64,000 bases of DNA. Source: Pseudomonas sp. G34 (GTDB lineage Bacteria; Pseudomonadota; Gammaproteobacteria; Pseudomonadales; Pseudomonadaceae). The stretch's first letter is position 1. Each line of letters starts with the position of its first letter. The stretch spans positions 186,001-250,000 of the forward strand of contig NZ_JAVHZV010000010.1 of the NCBI RefSeq assembly GCF_031119625.1. The letters are read 5' to 3'. Below, one piece after another: positions 51,110 to 62,212 of this stretch. Below the pieces are notes generated by a model, which did not search any database, was not told the origin of the DNA, and saw only the letters and a program-made list of their open reading frames with translations. Both the position numbers and the translations under genes were made by a program.

Positions 51110-53002
51110 TCAGGCGCCGATCACCCCGCCGTCGTCGCGGCTGATCACCACCACCGTCGAGCGCGGATGCACGCCGGCCTGGTGGTCGGGGAAGCTCGAG
51201 CCGCCCTCTTCGCCCGGGTGCTGAATGCCCACGAACATGCTCTTGTAGTCCGGCGAGAAGGCCAGCCCGGTCACCTCGCAGCCCACCGGGCCAACCATGA
51301 AACGGCGGATCTCGCCCGTGTGCGGGTCGGCGCAGAGCATCTGGTTGTTGCCCATGCCGGCGTAGTCGCCCTTGTTGCTGTACTTGCCGTCGGTCTGGAT
51401 CCACAGCCGGCCGCCGCCGTCGAAGCCGACGCCGTCCGGGCTGTTGAACATGTTGTCGGCATTGATCGCGTGGCTACCCGCCTGGGGCGTGCCGGCGTGC
51501 ACCACCGGGTTGCCGGCGACCACGAACAGGTCCCAGTCGAAATCCATCGCGGCGGCATCGTCACCGTGCTCGCGCCAGCGCAGGATCTGCCCGTACAGGT
51601 TGTTGGCCCGCGGGTTCGGGCCGCCCACCGGTTGCCCGGGCTCGCCGCGCTTGCTGTTGTTGGTGAGGGTGCAATAGACCTGACCGTCCTTGGGGCTGAC
51701 GGTGATCCACTCGGGGCGGTCCATGCGTGTAGCGCCTACATGGGTGCCGGCCTGCCGCGCGCGAATCACCACCTCGGCCTGGTTGGCAAAGCCGTGTTCG
51801 GCGGTCAGGCCATGCTTGCCGGCGGTGAGCTCGATCCAGCGACCGCGGCCTTTGGGATGATCGGCGTCGCCGTTGCCCTCGTCGAAACGCGCCACGTACA
51901 GCGTGCCCTGGTCGAGGATATGGCGGTTGGCCTTGGCGTCGTCGCGGTCCAGACGATCGCGGGTGATGAACTTGTAGATGAACTCACCGCGCTCGTCATC
52001 GCCCATGTACACCACCACGCGGCCATCGCGGGTGGTGGTCAGTGCCGCGTTCTCATGCTTGAAGCGGCCCAGGGCGGTACGCTTGATCGGCTTGGCGGTC
52101 GGGTCGAAGGGGTCGATCTCGACGATCCAGCCATGGCGGTTCAGCTCGTTGGGATTCTTGGCGATATCGAAGCGCGGGTCGAAGCGGTGCCACTCGTTCT
52201 CGGCACTGGCATGCAGCACGCTGAAGCGCTTCTGGTCGGGGGTGAACTGCAGGTTGGCATCGCTGCTGCCAAAGCAGTCGCTGAAGTTCTCTTCACAGGT
52301 CAGGTAGGTGCCCCAGGGCGTCTGGCCGCTGGAGCAGTTCTGGAAGGTACCCAGCACTTCGATACCGAGCGGGTCGGCCGCGGTCTTGAGCAGCTCATGG
52401 CCGCGGGCCGGGCCGCTCACTTCGATCGGCAGGTTGCCGTGCACCCGACGGTTGTAAGGCGAGCCCTGCACGAAGGCCCAGCCGTCCCCAGCGCGACGCA
52501 CCTCGATCACCGTCACGCCCTCGGCGTTCTGCGCCTTGCGCACGTCCTCGGCGGATTTCGGCAGGCCGCCATGGGCCAGCAGATAGCGGTAATTCACGTA
52601 TTCGTTATTGATGGCCATCAGCGCGCGATCCGGGTCGCCGGGCCAGGGGAAGAAGCTCATGCCATCGGTATTGTCACCGAACTGCAGCAGCTGCTCGGCC
52701 GCAGTGTTGCTGCCGTCGCCCTTGAACGCCGGGCCGCCGGCATGCAACGGCTGGCCCCAGCTGATCAGCGGGCGGAACGAATAGCCGGGCGGCAGGGTGA
52801 TGGTGTCGGCCGTGGAAGCAGCCAGGTTGCCAAAACCCAGCAGCGGGCTGGGCACGCTGGCCTTGATCGAATCGGCCAGTACGCTGCGGCTCAGCAAACC
52901 ACCGCCGAGAAACAGGGCCGCGCCGGTCAGCGCCCCGGCACCGATGAAACGGCGACGGGAAAGAGTCAGGCGTTCGAGGTCGGTCAATTGGTCATCATGC
53001 AT
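51110..53002 (-). CDS. phoX: PhoX family alkaline phosphatase (DUF839), Tat-exported
   Basis: 630 aa. Tat signal 'SRRRFIGAGALTGAALFLGGG' (~15-35), then a PhoX/DUF839 beta-propeller ('FGNLAASTADTITLPPGYSFRPLISWGQPL', 'MSFFPWPGDPDRALMAINNEYV', 'TPWGTYLTCEENFSDCFGS', 'EWITVSPKDGQVYCTLTNN', 'DGVGFDGGGRLWIQTDGK'). PhoX enzymes are Ca/Fe-dependent phosphomonoesterases used under phosphate limitation. ATG 53002 is preferred to a GTG one codon earlier (GGAG 7 nt upstream). A Pho box lies ~50 bp upstream. Confidence 0.92.
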   Translation of the reverse strand: MHDDQLTDLERLTLSRRRFIGAGALTGAALFLGGGLLSRSVLADSIKASVPSPLLGFGNLAASTADTITLPPGYSFRPLISWGQPLHAGGPAFKGDGSNTAAEQLLQFGDNTDGMSFFPWPGDPDRALMAINNEYVNYRYLLAHGGLPKSAEDVRKAQNAEGVTVIEVRRAGDGWAFVQGSPYNRRVHGNLPIEVSGPARGHELLKTAADPLGIEVLGTFQNCSSGQTPWGTYLTCEENFSDCFGSSDANLQFTPDQKRFSVLHASAENEWHRFDPRFDIAKNPNELNRHGWIVEIDPFDPTAKPIKRTALGRFKHENAALTTTRDGRVVVYMGDDERGEFIYKFITRDRLDRDDAKANRHILDQGTLYVARFDEGNGDADHPKGRGRWIELTAGKHGLTAEHGFANQAEVVIRARQAGTHVGATRMDRPEWITVSPKDGQVYCTLTNNSKRGEPGQPVGGPNPRANNLYGQILRWREHGDDAAAMDFDWDLFVVAGNPVVHAGTPQAGSHAINADNMFNSPDGVGFDGGGRLWIQTDGKYSNKGDYAGMGNNQMLCADPHTGEIRRFMVGPVGCEVTGLAFSPDYKSMFVGIQHPGEEGGSSFPDHQAGVHPRSTVVVISRDDGGVIGA

Positions 53003-53051
53003 CACGGCGCTCCAGCGTTGTTCTGATGCGCAGGCACGCTAGGCAAATATG

Positions 53052-53069
53052 ATGACGATTGGATGACTA
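53052..53069 (-). promoter_or_regulatory. Pho box upstream of phoX
   Basis: On the minus strand, TAGTCAT-CCAA-TCGTCAT is two heptamers 11 bp apart, against the PhoB consensus CTGTCAT-n4-CTGTCAT. It sits ~50 bp before the phoX start, where it would replace the -35, with a TAGCGT-like -10 about 10 bp further on. Confidence 0.75.
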
Positions 53070-53084
53070 TTCTGTGAATTGGCC

Positions 53085-53380
53085 CTCGACAGGGCAAACG
53101 ACACCACTGGAAGCTATACACATTTATCGTGATCGAAGCTGTGGATAAGCTGGTAGCGGTCGCTTACACGCCTAGTGCCACGCGGAATCCATGGCATTGA
53201 TCAGGAATTGAGCATCCGGCATCGGTTATGCACAGATACCCTGGATAAGATCTTTCATCACCTGTGGATATAGTTGCACAGGCCAGTAATTACGGTGCTT
53301 TCAAACAGGCTGATCAATCCTTGAACAGCCTATTTGGCCCCGTTACGCGACAGATCACCTGGGCACTTCCCTGAAACCAC
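53085..53380. other. Gene-free stretch before the ParD-like/map operon
   Basis: About 300 bp with no coding signal. It contains CTGTGGATAAGC (53139) and CTGTGGATAT (53262), single DnaA-box-like words, and moderate AT content. Promoters for phoX and for the ParD-like operon flank it. Confidence 0.4.
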
Positions 53381-53399
53381 TATATGATTCATATATGAA
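53381..53399. promoter_or_regulatory. Nested palindromic operator upstream of the ParD-like gene
   Basis: Two overlapping perfect palindromes: TATATGA-T-TCATATA (53381-53395) and TTCATATATGAA (53388-53399), ending 18 bp before the ATG. Such short AT-rich symmetry next to a start is typical of autoregulated antitoxin-like operons with ribbon-helix-helix repressors. Confidence 0.65.
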
Positions 53400-53417
53400 C
53401 CGTATAGAGGTTTCACC

Positions 53418-53627
53418 ATGGGTATCGTCAATATCGAAGATGCACTGCACGACCAGATCCGCCGGGCGAGCAGCGTGTCGCATCGCTCCATCAACGCCCA
53501 GGCCGGGTTCTGGATTCGTATCGGCATGCTCTGCGAAATGAATCCGACCCTGAGCTTCAACGAGGTAATGGCTGCCGAACTGCGCGCCGCGGGTGTCTCG
53601 GCGCCTGGCCTGGCGGATGCGTCGTGA
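53418..53627 (+). CDS. ParD-like antitoxin-family protein
   Basis: 69 aa. 'GIVNIEDALHDQIRRASSVSHRSINAQAGFWIRIGMLCEMNP' follows the ParD_like (PF11903-type) pattern: a short strand plus two helices resembling ribbon-helix-helix regulators. GAGG site ~7 nt before the ATG. It overlaps the methionine aminopeptidase gene by 4 bp (GTGA), so the two are translated together. Unlike classic ParD, no ParE toxin is next to it. A DNA-binding and autoregulatory function is likely given the palindromes upstream. Confidence 0.8.
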   Translation: MGIVNIEDALHDQIRRASSVSHRSINAQAGFWIRIGMLCEMNPTLSFNEVMAAELRAAGVSAPGLADAS

Positions 53628-54391
53628 TCAAGACACCGGAAGAAATCGCCCTGATGGCCGAGTCCGGCAGGCTGCTGGCGCTGGTATTCGGCCATCTCGA
53701 TCAGCTGGATCTGAGCGGTATGTCGACCATGCAGGTCAATGACCTTGTGGATAACTTCATTGTCCACAGCCTTCAGGCGCGCCCGGCGAGCAAGGGGCAA
53801 TACGGCTATGCCTATGCCTTGAATGCCTCGCGCAATCAGGTGGTCTGCCACGGCGTGCCCAGCGCTGCCGAACTATTGCACAACGGCGATCTGGTGAATT
53901 TCGATATCACCCTGGAAAAGAACGGCTATATCGCCGACTCCAGCAAGACCTACCTGATCGGCGACGTGTCGCCCGAAGCGCAGCGGCTCAGCCGGGTGAC
54001 CTACGAAGCCCTGTGGAAGGGCATCGCTGTGGTGCGCCCGGGCGGCCGCTTGGGCGACATTGGCCACGCCATCGAACGGCATGCCCGCGCCCACGGTTAT
54101 TCGGTGGTGCGCGAATATTGCGGCCATGGCATCGGCAAGCAGATGCACGAAGCGCCGGAAGTGCTGCACTGGGGCAAGGCCGGAACCGGCCTGACCCTGC
54201 GCGAAGGCATGACCTTTACCATCGAGCCGATGATCAACCAGGGCAAACCCGCCACCAGAACCCTTGGTGACGGCTGGACGGTAGTGACCACCGACGGCCT
54301 GTTGTCCGCGCAGTTCGAGCACACGGTGGCGGTCACGGCCGACGGCGTGCGGGTGCTGACCCTGCGAGCGGACGAAACGCCGCTGCGCTGA
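53624..54391 (+). CDS. map: Type I methionine aminopeptidase
   Basis: 255 aa. All five metal ligands are visible: Asp94 ('NFDIT'), Asp105 ('YIADSSKTY'), His168 ('CGHGIG'), Glu201 ('FTIEPM') and Glu232 ('QFEHT'); the substrate histidines His76 ('VCHGVP') and His175 are also present. It removes N-terminal Met cotranslationally or after. Small-map genes without the N-terminal extension are usual, but this one has a GTG start overlapping a ParD-like gene. It is likely a second copy beside the housekeeping map near rpsB. The 'ADSS' in place of 'GDTS' is a mild departure. Confidence 0.9.
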   Translation: MIKTPEEIALMAESGRLLALVFGHLDQLDLSGMSTMQVNDLVDNFIVHSLQARPASKGQYGYAYALNASRNQVVCHGVPSAAELLHNGDLVNFDITLEKNGYIADSSKTYLIGDVSPEAQRLSRVTYEALWKGIAVVRPGGRLGDIGHAIERHARAHGYSVVREYCGHGIGKQMHEAPEVLHWGKAGTGLTLREGMTFTIEPMINQGKPATRTLGDGWTVVTTDGLLSAQFEHTVAVTADGVRVLTLRADETPLR

Positions 54392-54460
54392 GCATCAAAC
54401 GCTCAAAGGAAGCCAGCCGCAAATCGCCGGCCTACATATTCAGCCCGTGGCCGCGCCCCG

Positions 54461-55108
54461 TCAGGTATCCAACTTCACCAGCACCCACGGCAGCATCAGC
54501 TGGGTCAGCGGGCCGATGCCGAAGGCGAACAGCAGGGTGCCGATGCCCAGCACCTTGTAGCCGGCGAGCAGGGTGCCGACCAGCAGCACGCTCAACTCGA
54601 TGGCGGTGCGCATGGAGCGCAGCGAGTAACCGGTCACCCGATGCAGGCCGGTCATCAGCCCATCACGGGGGCCACGGCCGAGCTGGGCGCCGATGTACAG
54701 CGCCGAGCCGAGACCGCACAGCAGCACGCCGCCCAGGGTCAGCAGCAGGCGCCAGATGAAGCCTTCCGGCGCCACCAGCAACTGCAGGGTGAAGTCCGCC
54801 ACCAGGCCGATCACCACGGCGTTGGCGAGGGTGCCGAGACCGGGGATTTCGCGCAGCGGAATCCACAGCAGCAGCACCAGGAAGGACACGCCGACCACGA
54901 TCCAGCCAAAGCTCAACGGCAACAACTTGGCCAGGCCGACATGCAGCGCATCCCAGGGCGATAGCCCCAGGTTGCCGCGAATCATCATCGCCATGGAAAT
55001 GCCGAAGAAGGCCAGGCCGACGAACAGCTGCAGCAGACGCAGCGGCAGGTTGCCGGCACGCAGTTGCGCCAGTGGCCCGAGCTGGGCCAGCGCGACCTTG
55101 TTGCGCAT
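54461..55108 (-). CDS. YczE/YitT-like integral membrane protein
   Basis: 215 aa with about five helices and the YczE pattern 'GISMAMMIRGNLGLSPWDALHVGLAKLLPLSFGWIVVGVSFLVLLLWIPL' and a second repeat 'SALYIGAQLGRGPRDGLMTGL'. Function is unknown; family members may be transporters. Its ATG (55108) overlaps the glmS stop as TGATG, so it is an extra last gene of the glmS unit. Convergent with map. Confidence 0.85.
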   Translation of the reverse strand: MRNKVALAQLGPLAQLRAGNLPLRLLQLFVGLAFFGISMAMMIRGNLGLSPWDALHVGLAKLLPLSFGWIVVGVSFLVLLLWIPLREIPGLGTLANAVVIGLVADFTLQLLVAPEGFIWRLLLTLGGVLLCGLGSALYIGAQLGRGPRDGLMTGLHRVTGYSLRSMRTAIELSVLLVGTLLAGYKVLGIGTLLFAFGIGPLTQLMLPWVLVKLDT

Positions 55109-56946
55109 CACTCCACCGTGACCGACTTGGCCAGGTTGCGCGGCTGATCCACATCGGTGCCGCGCAGCACCGCCACGTGGTACGACAGCAGCTGCAGCGG
55201 CAGGGTGTAGAGGATCGGTGCCAGCGCGTCATGAATGTGCGGCATGTTCACCACGTGGGTGCCCTCGCCATTGCTCATGCCAGCCTGCTCGTCTGCGAAT
55301 ACCAGCAGCTCGCCACCGCGGGCACGCACCACCTGCAGGTTGGACTTGAGCTTGTCGAGCAGGTCGTTGTTGGGCGCCACGGTGACCACCGGCATGTCGG
55401 CGTCGACCAGGGCCAGCGGGCCGTGCTTGAGCTCACCGGCCGGGTAGGCTTCGGCGTGGATGTAGGAGATTTCCTTGAGCTTGAGGGCGCCTTCCATCGC
55501 CACCGGGTATTGCGCACCACGGCCGAGGAACAGGGTGTGGTGCTTCTCGGCGAACAGCTCGGAGACTTTCTCGATGATCTTGTCCATCGCCAGGGCTTCG
55601 TCCAGGCGCGCCGGCAGGCGGCGCAGCTCGTCGACCAGCTCGGCGGCGACACCCGCTTGCAGCGAGCCCTTGACCTGGCCGAGGGCCAGGGTCAGCAGCA
55701 TCAGGCCGACCAGCTGGGTGGTGAAGGCTTTGGTGGAGGCGACGCCGATCTCGGGGCCGGCATGGGTCAGCAGGGTCAGGTCGGACTCACGCACCAGCGA
55801 GCTGATGCCGACGTTGCAGATCGCCAGGCTGGCCAGGTAGCCGCCATCGGCCTTGGCATTGCGCAGGGCGGCCAGGGTGTCGGCGGTTTCACCGGACTGG
55901 GAGATGCTCACGAACAGGGTGTCCGGCTGCACCGCGACGCGGCGATAGCGGAACTCGCTGGCCACCTCGACCTGGCAGGGGATGCCGGCCAGTTCTTCGA
56001 GCCAGTAACGGGCGACCATGCCGGCGTGGTAGCTGGTGCCGCAGGCGACGATCTGCACGTTGCGCACCTTGGCGAACAACTCGGCAGCCTGCGGGCCGAA
56101 CGCCTGCACCAGTACATGGTCAGTGCCCAGGCGGCCTTCCAGGGTGCGCTGCACGACGGTGGGCTGCTCATGGATCTCCTTGAGCATGAAGTGGCGGAAC
56201 GCGCCCTTGTCGGCGGCATCGGCGCCTTCGTGGTACTGCACCGCTTCGCGCTGCACCGGCTTGCCGTGGGTGTCCCAGATCTGCACGCTGTCGCGGCGGA
56301 TCTCGGCGATATCGCCCTCTTCCAGGTACATGAAGCGGTCGGTGACCTGGCGCAGGGCCAGTTGGTCGGAGGCGAGGAAGTTCTCGCCCAGGCCCAGACC
56401 GATCACCAGCGGGCTGCCACTGCGCGCGGCCAGCAGGCGATCCGGGTTGGCTGCACTGATCACCGCCAGGCCATAGGCGCCGCGCAGCTGCTTGACCACC
56501 GCCTTGAGGGCGTCGGCCAGGTCACTGTGGCTCTTCAGGGTGTGATCGAGCAGGTGGACGATGACTTCGGTATCGGTATCCGAGCTGAAGTGGTAACCCA
56601 GGCCCTGCAGCTGCTCGCGCAGCGGGCCATGGTTTTCGATGATGCCGTTGTGCACCACCGCCAGGTGATCCGCGGAGAAGTGCGGGTGAGCATTGTTTTC
56701 GGTCGGCACGCCATGGGTGGCCCAGCGGGTGTGGGCGATGCCCAGGCGGCCCGGCAGCGGTTCGCTGTCCAGTGCCGCTTCCAGCTCGCTGACCTTGCCC
56801 ACGCGACGCCGACGCTGCAGGGTGCCCAGGTCATCGATCAGCGCCACACCGGCACTGTCATAGCCACGGTACTCGAGGCGCTTGAGGCCCTCGACCAGCA
56901 CGGCGGTGATGTTGCGTTCAGCGATGGCGCCTACGATGCCACACAT
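55108..56946 (-). CDS. glmS: Glutamine--fructose-6-phosphate aminotransferase (isomerising)
   Basis: 612 aa. N-terminal nucleophile Cys2 ([11 protein letters not shown]), glutaminase motifs '[14 protein letters not shown]', '[18 protein letters not shown]', and two SIS domains ('[20 protein letters not shown]', '[16 protein letters not shown]', '[38 protein letters not shown]'), ending 'NLAKSVTVE' with the catalytic Lys/Glu tail. First committed step of UDP-GlcNAc synthesis. Located 10 bp after glmR. No glmS ribozyme is expected or seen. Confidence 0.96.
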   Translation of the reverse strand: MCGIVGAIAERNITAVLVEGLKRLEYRGYDSAGVALIDDLGTLQRRRRVGKVSELEAALDSEPLPGRLGIAHTRWATHGVPTENNAHPHFSADHLAVVHNGIIENHGPLREQLQGLGYHFSSDTDTEVIVHLLDHTLKSHSDLADALKAVVKQLRGAYGLAVISAANPDRLLAARSGSPLVIGLGLGENFLASDQLALRQVTDRFMYLEEGDIAEIRRDSVQIWDTHGKPVQREAVQYHEGADAADKGAFRHFMLKEIHEQPTVVQRTLEGRLGTDHVLVQAFGPQAAELFAKVRNVQIVACGTSYHAGMVARYWLEELAGIPCQVEVASEFRYRRVAVQPDTLFVSISQSGETADTLAALRNAKADGGYLASLAICNVGISSLVRESDLTLLTHAGPEIGVASTKAFTTQLVGLMLLTLALGQVKGSLQAGVAAELVDELRRLPARLDEALAMDKIIEKVSELFAEKHHTLFLGRGAQYPVAMEGALKLKEISYIHAEAYPAGELKHGPLALVDADMPVVTVAPNNDLLDKLKSNLQVVRARGGELLVFADEQAGMSNGEGTHVVNMPHIHDALAPILYTLPLQLLSYHVAVLRGTDVDQPRNLAKSVTVE

Positions 56947-56956
56947 AAGGTTCTCC

Positions 56957-57730
56957 TCAGGATGCGTCAGTGGCCGCGCAGATCAGCTGGATCCCGCGGG
57001 CCAAGAGTTGTTCGCGCGCCTCGTCAGCGAGGCGCTCGTCGGTAATCAGGGTGTGCACGCTGCCCCAGGGCAGTTCGAGATTGGGAATGCGCCGGCCGAT
57101 CTTGTCGCTCTCGACCATGACGATCACTTCACGGGCCACTTCGGCCATCACTCGCGACAGGCCCAGCAGTTCGTTGAAGGTGGTGGTACCGCGCTGCAGG
57201 TCGATGCCGTCGGCACCGATGAACAGCTGGTCGAAATCATAGGAGCGCAGCACCTGCTCGGCGACCTGGCCCTGGAAGGATTCCGAATGCGGATCCCAGG
57301 TGCCGCCGGTCATCAGCAGCACCGGTTCATGCTCGATGTCGCGCAGGGCGTTGGCCACGTTCAGCGAATTGGTCATCACCACCAGCCCGGGCTTGTGGCC
57401 CAGTTCGGGGATCATCGCGGCGGTGGTGGTGCCGCTGTCGATGATGATCCGCGCGTGCTCACGGATGCGCGCCACCCCTGCCCGGGCGATCGCCTGCTTG
57501 TAGCGGGAAACCGGCTGGCTGCTTTCGACCATCATTTCCTGGGGCAGCGGCACCGCACCGCCATAGCGGCGCAACAGCAGGCCGTTGGCTTCCAGTGCGG
57601 CGAGGTCCTTGCGAATGGTCACTTCGGAGGTGGCGAAACGCTTGGCCAGGGCGTCGACGCTCACCTCGCCCTGCTCGGCGAGCAAGGCAAGAATGGTATG
57701 GCGACGTTGCGGTGTGTTGCGTTTGGACAT
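56957..57730 (-). CDS. glmR: DeoR-family regulator of amino-sugar metabolism (GlmR)
   Basis: 257 aa. N-terminal DeoR HTH ('[51 protein letters not shown]', ~10-60) and the DeoRC sugar-phosphate sensor ('[18 protein letters not shown]', '[21 protein letters not shown]'). In P. aeruginosa the orthologue GlmR lies between glmU and glmS. The start at 57730 (MSKRNTPQ) is chosen because the open frame upstream would cross the operator-like palindrome at 57738-57750. It is translated just before glmS (10-bp gap). Confidence 0.9.
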   Translation of the reverse strand: MSKRNTPQRRHTILALLAEQGEVSVDALAKRFATSEVTIRKDLAALEANGLLLRRYGGAVPLPQEMMVESSQPVSRYKQAIARAGVARIREHARIIIDSGTTTAAMIPELGHKPGLVVMTNSLNVANALRDIEHEPVLLMTGGTWDPHSESFQGQVAEQVLRSYDFDQLFIGADGIDLQRGTTTFNELLGLSRVMAEVAREVIVMVESDKIGRRIPNLELPWGSVHTLITDERLADEAREQLLARGIQLICAATDAS

Positions 57731-57737
57731 ATCTAAG

Positions 57738-57750
57738 TTTCGATTCGAAA
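57738..57750. promoter_or_regulatory. Candidate GlmR operator
   Basis: Perfect palindrome TTTCGATTCGAAA, 8 bp before the glmR start, with a half site CGAATCAAAAC 10 bp further upstream. DeoR-family repressors bind AT-flanked TTTCGnnnCGAAA-like repeats, so autoregulation is likely. Confidence 0.55.
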
Positions 57751-57802
57751 GATAATGGTGCGAATCAAAACTCAAGGCGCTTTCGGCGTCAAGAGCAAAC
57801 CG

Positions 57803-57857
57803 GCTGTGGATAACCTATTTGCCTCCCGCCTGACGCGGTAGCCAGGTTATCCACAGC
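57803..57857. repeat. Inverted repeat with TGTGGATAACCT arms after glmU
   Basis: The arms GCTGTGGATAACCT and AGGTTATCCACAGC are perfect 14-mers 27 bp apart, located between glmU and glmR. No T-tract follows on either strand. Each arm contains a TTATCCACA word (DnaA-box consensus); compare the hairpin at 3574-3599. Confidence 0.6.
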
Positions 57858-57863
57858 GCAGGA

Positions 57864-59228
57864 TCAGGGCTTCTTCTTGGTCGGACGCTGCCAGCCTTCG
57901 ATATTGCGCTGGCGACCGCGGGCAACGGCGAGATTGTTGGCCGGCACGTCCGAGGTGACCACCGAACCCGCGGCGGTGGTAACGCCATCGCCAAGGGTGA
58001 CCGGCGCAACCAGCGCGCTGTTCGAGCCAATGAAAACATCCTCACCCATTACGGTGCGGTGCTTGTTGGCGCCATCGTAATTGCAGGTGATGGTGCCGGC
58101 GCCGATGTTGGTCCGCGCACCGATCTCGGCGTCGCCCAGGTAGCTCAGGTGGCCGGCCTTGGCACCCTCGCCCAGCACGGCATTCTTCAGCTCCACGAAG
58201 TTACCCACATGGGCCTTGGCGCCCAGCACGCTGCCTGGGCGCAGACGGGCGAACGGACCGCAATCGGCACCCTCACCCACTTCGGCACCTTCCAGGTGGC
58301 TGTTGGCCTTGACGATGGCGCCCTTGCGCAGGGTGCTGTCCTTGATCACGCAGTTGGGGCCGATCGAAACAAAGTCCTCGATGACCACGCGACCTTCGAG
58401 GATCACGTTGATATCGATGGTCACGTCGCGGCCCACGGTCACTTCACCGCGTACGTCGAAGCGATGGGGATCGCGCAGGGTCACGCCCTGGGCCATCAGG
58501 CGGCGCGCCATGCGCTGCTGGTAATGGCATTCGAGCTGCGACAACTGGATGCGGTCGTTGGCACCGAGCACTTCCATCTCGTCGGCGGCGGTGGCGGTGG
58601 CCACCACCAGGCCGTCGGCCACCGCCATGGCGATCACGTCGGTGAGGTAGTACTCGCCCTGGGCGTTGCTGTTCGACAGGCGCCCCAGCCAGTCGCCCAG
58701 GCGCTTGCCGGGCACGGCGAGAATCCCGGTATTGCCTTCGCGGATCTGCCGCTGCGCCTCGCTGGCGTCCTTGTGCTCGACGATGGCCTGCACCGCGCCC
58801 TGCTCGTTACGCACGATACGGCCGTAGCCGGTCGGGTCGGCCAGATTGACGGTGAGCAGGCCGAGCTGGTTGTCGTTGACCAGCTCCAGCAGGCGCTGCA
58901 GGGTCGCCGGCTCGATCAGCGGCACGTCGCCATAGAGGATCAATACCTTATCGGCACTCAGCGCAGGCTGCGCCTGGGCCACCGCATGGCCGGTACCCAG
59001 CTGCTCGGCCTGGATCACGAAATTCAGGTCGTCGGCCCCCAGGCGCTCGCGTACCTTCTCGGCGCCATGGCCGATCACCACCTGAATGCTCTGCGGCTGC
59101 AGGCTGCGGGCGGTGTCGATGACGTGGCCGAGCATCGGCTTGTGAGCCACCGGGTGCAGCACCTTGGGCAGGGCCGAACGCATGCGGGTGCCCTGGCCGG
59201 CGGCGAGAATGACGATATCGAGGGACAT
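57864..59228 (-). CDS. glmU: Bifunctional GlmU (GlcNAc-1-P uridyltransferase / glucosamine-1-P acetyltransferase)
   Basis: 454 aa. N-terminal pyrophosphorylase with '[20 protein letters not shown]' (~5-24) and '[14 protein letters not shown]', Rossmann core to ~230, then a left-handed beta-helix of hexapeptide repeats ('[33 protein letters not shown]', ~270-300 on) ending '[15 protein letters not shown]'. It makes UDP-GlcNAc from GlcN-1-P. ATG 59228 ([11 protein letters not shown]) is chosen over an upstream start that lacks conserved sequence. Lies between the atp operon and glmR as in other pseudomonads. Confidence 0.95.
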   Translation of the reverse strand: MSLDIVILAAGQGTRMRSALPKVLHPVAHKPMLGHVIDTARSLQPQSIQVVIGHGAEKVRERLGADDLNFVIQAEQLGTGHAVAQAQPALSADKVLILYGDVPLIEPATLQRLLELVNDNQLGLLTVNLADPTGYGRIVRNEQGAVQAIVEHKDASEAQRQIREGNTGILAVPGKRLGDWLGRLSNSNAQGEYYLTDVIAMAVADGLVVATATAADEMEVLGANDRIQLSQLECHYQQRMARRLMAQGVTLRDPHRFDVRGEVTVGRDVTIDINVILEGRVVIEDFVSIGPNCVIKDSTLRKGAIVKANSHLEGAEVGEGADCGPFARLRPGSVLGAKAHVGNFVELKNAVLGEGAKAGHLSYLGDAEIGARTNIGAGTITCNYDGANKHRTVMGEDVFIGSNSALVAPVTLGDGVTTAAGSVVTSDVPANNLAVARGRQRNIEGWQRPTKKKP

Positions 59229-59372
59229 GGCAGATCCAGATAAACGAGAGCGGAAAGAAAGATGGTTCACAGCAATCCGTTGCGTGAGTGTCGATCAGTG
59301 ATACATCCATCGCGGCTGAAGCCGCTCCCACATGATCGAGTTATCCACAACATCGGTTAAATCGCGGACAAG

Positions 59373-59400
59373 AAAAAGGGTAGCCAAGGCTACCCTTTTT
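59373..59400. terminator. Bidirectional terminator of the atp operon
   Basis: AAAAAGGGTAGCC AA GGCTACCCTTTTT: a perfect 13-bp stem including A and T tracts, 27 bp after the atpC stop. It should end atp transcripts and equally block reading from the other side. Confidence 0.9.
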
Positions 59401-59426
59401 CCAAGCAACGATGAAGAGCGTCGGTA

Positions 59427-59855
59427 TCAGCTACCGCCGAACTTCTTGCGCATTTGCTGGACGGTGCGCAGCTGGGCTGCGGCCTCGGCCAGACGAGCAG
59501 CGGCGGAACCGTAGTCGAACTCGGCTCCCTGCTCGCTCAGCGCCTTCTCGGCAGCCTTGACGGCTTCCTGAGCGGAGGCTTCGTCCAGGTCGGCAGCGCG
59601 CTGCACGGTGTCGGCAAGAACCTTGACCATGCTTGGCTGCACTTCCAGGAAGCCACCGGAGATGTAGAACACCTCGGTATCGCCACCCTGCTTGACCAGA
59701 CGAATCGGGCCCGGCTTGAGGTCGGTGATCAACGGTGCGTGGCCTGGGGAAATCCCCAGATCACCCAGGTTGCCGTGGGCGATCACCATTTCGACCAGAC
59801 CGGAGAAGATCTCGCCTTCTGCGCTGACGATGTCGCAATGGACTGTCATAGCCAT
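59427..59855 (-). CDS. atpC: ATP synthase epsilon subunit
   Basis: 142 aa. '[49 protein letters not shown]' (about 5-53) is the epsilon beta-sandwich signature, followed by the two-helix C-terminal domain. The start at 59855 (MAMTVHCD) has GAGG 7 nt upstream. Part of F1; regulates ATPase activity. Last gene of the atp operon. Confidence 0.95.
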   Translation of the reverse strand: MAMTVHCDIVSAEGEIFSGLVEMVIAHGNLGDLGISPGHAPLITDLKPGPIRLVKQGGDTEVFYISGGFLEVQPSMVKVLADTVQRAADLDEASAQEAVKAAEKALSEQGAEFDYGSAAARLAEAAAQLRTVQQMRKKFGGS

Positions 59856-59897
59856 ATCTAGCCTCACGTAAGCGCCCGTTGCCGGGCGCACGGGTGA

Positions 59898-61301
<1,404 letters not shown>

Positions 61302-62162
61302 TTAAACCGCGGCAGCGCCGCCGACGATTTCCGAAATTTCCTGGGTGATCGCTGCCTGACGTGCCTTGTTGTAGATCAACTGCAGGTCTTTGATGAGGTC
61401 GCCCGCGTTATCGGTGGCGTTCTTCATCGCGATCATCCGCGCGGCCTGTTCGGCTGCGTTGTTCTCGACCACTGCCTGGTACACCTGCGACTCCACGTAG
61501 CGCACCATCAGCCCGTCAAGCAGCTGCTTGGCGTCGGGTTCGTACAGGTAGTCCCAGTGGTGTTTCAGTTCCTGATCCGAGTCGGCCACCAGTGGAATCA
61601 ACTGCTCCACGGTCGGCTTCTGGGTCATGGTATTGATGAACTTGTTGGAAACCACGGACAAACGGTCGATGCGCCCTTCCAGGTAAGCATCGAGCATCAC
61701 CTTGACGCTGCCGATCAGATCGTTGATCGACGGCTCTTCGCCGAGGTGGCTGATCGCAGCGACGACGTTGCCACCAAAGTTGCGGAAGAATGCCGCACCC
61801 TTGCTGCCAACTACGCAGAGATCGATCTCCACGCCGCGCTCGCGGTTTGCCGACATGTCCTTGACCAGGGCCTTGAACAGGTTGGTATTCAAGCCACCGC
61901 ACAGACCACGGTCCGAACTCACCACCACATAACCGACGCGCTTGACTTCGCGTTCGATCATGAAGGGATGACGGTACTCGGGGTTGGCGTTGGCCAGATG
62001 ACCAATAACCTGGCGGATACGCTCCGCGTAGGGACGGCTAGCTGCCATGCGCTGTTGTGCCTTGCGCATCTTGCTGACCGCCACCTTTTCCATGGCGCTG
62101 GTGATCTTCTGCGTGCTTTTGATGCTCGCAATCTTGCTGCGAATCTCTTTTGCGCCTGCCAT
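61302..62162 (-). CDS. atpG: ATP synthase gamma subunit
   Basis: 286 aa central stalk protein: N-terminal '[26 protein letters not shown]', middle '[16 protein letters not shown]' and C-terminal '[49 protein letters not shown]', all characteristic. Between atpA and atpD. Confidence 0.96.
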   Translation of the reverse strand: MAGAKEIRSKIASIKSTQKITSAMEKVAVSKMRKAQQRMAASRPYAERIRQVIGHLANANPEYRHPFMIEREVKRVGYVVVSSDRGLCGGLNTNLFKALVKDMSANRERGVEIDLCVVGSKGAAFFRNFGGNVVAAISHLGEEPSINDLIGSVKVMLDAYLEGRIDRLSVVSNKFINTMTQKPTVEQLIPLVADSDQELKHHWDYLYEPDAKQLLDGLMVRYVESQVYQAVVENNAAEQAARMIAMKNATDNAGDLIKDLQLIYNKARQAAITQEISEIVGGAAAV

Positions 62163-62212
62163 TTCACACCTATCGGGTTAGCAGGCGGGCGTCTCTCGAC
62201 GCCCGCTGCGGC

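Noticed and set aside
57803..57857. Inverted repeat after glmU as terminator
   Set aside because: 27-nt loop and no T-tract on either strand; treated as a repeat.
57803..59349. TTATCCACA words (e.g. 57848, 59341, also 3699, 3785, 18745, 49428) as a replication origin
   Set aside because: They are scattered singly, with no AT-rich unwinding region or dnaA gene. The atp/glm genes lie near oriC in pseudomonads, but the origin itself is not seen here.
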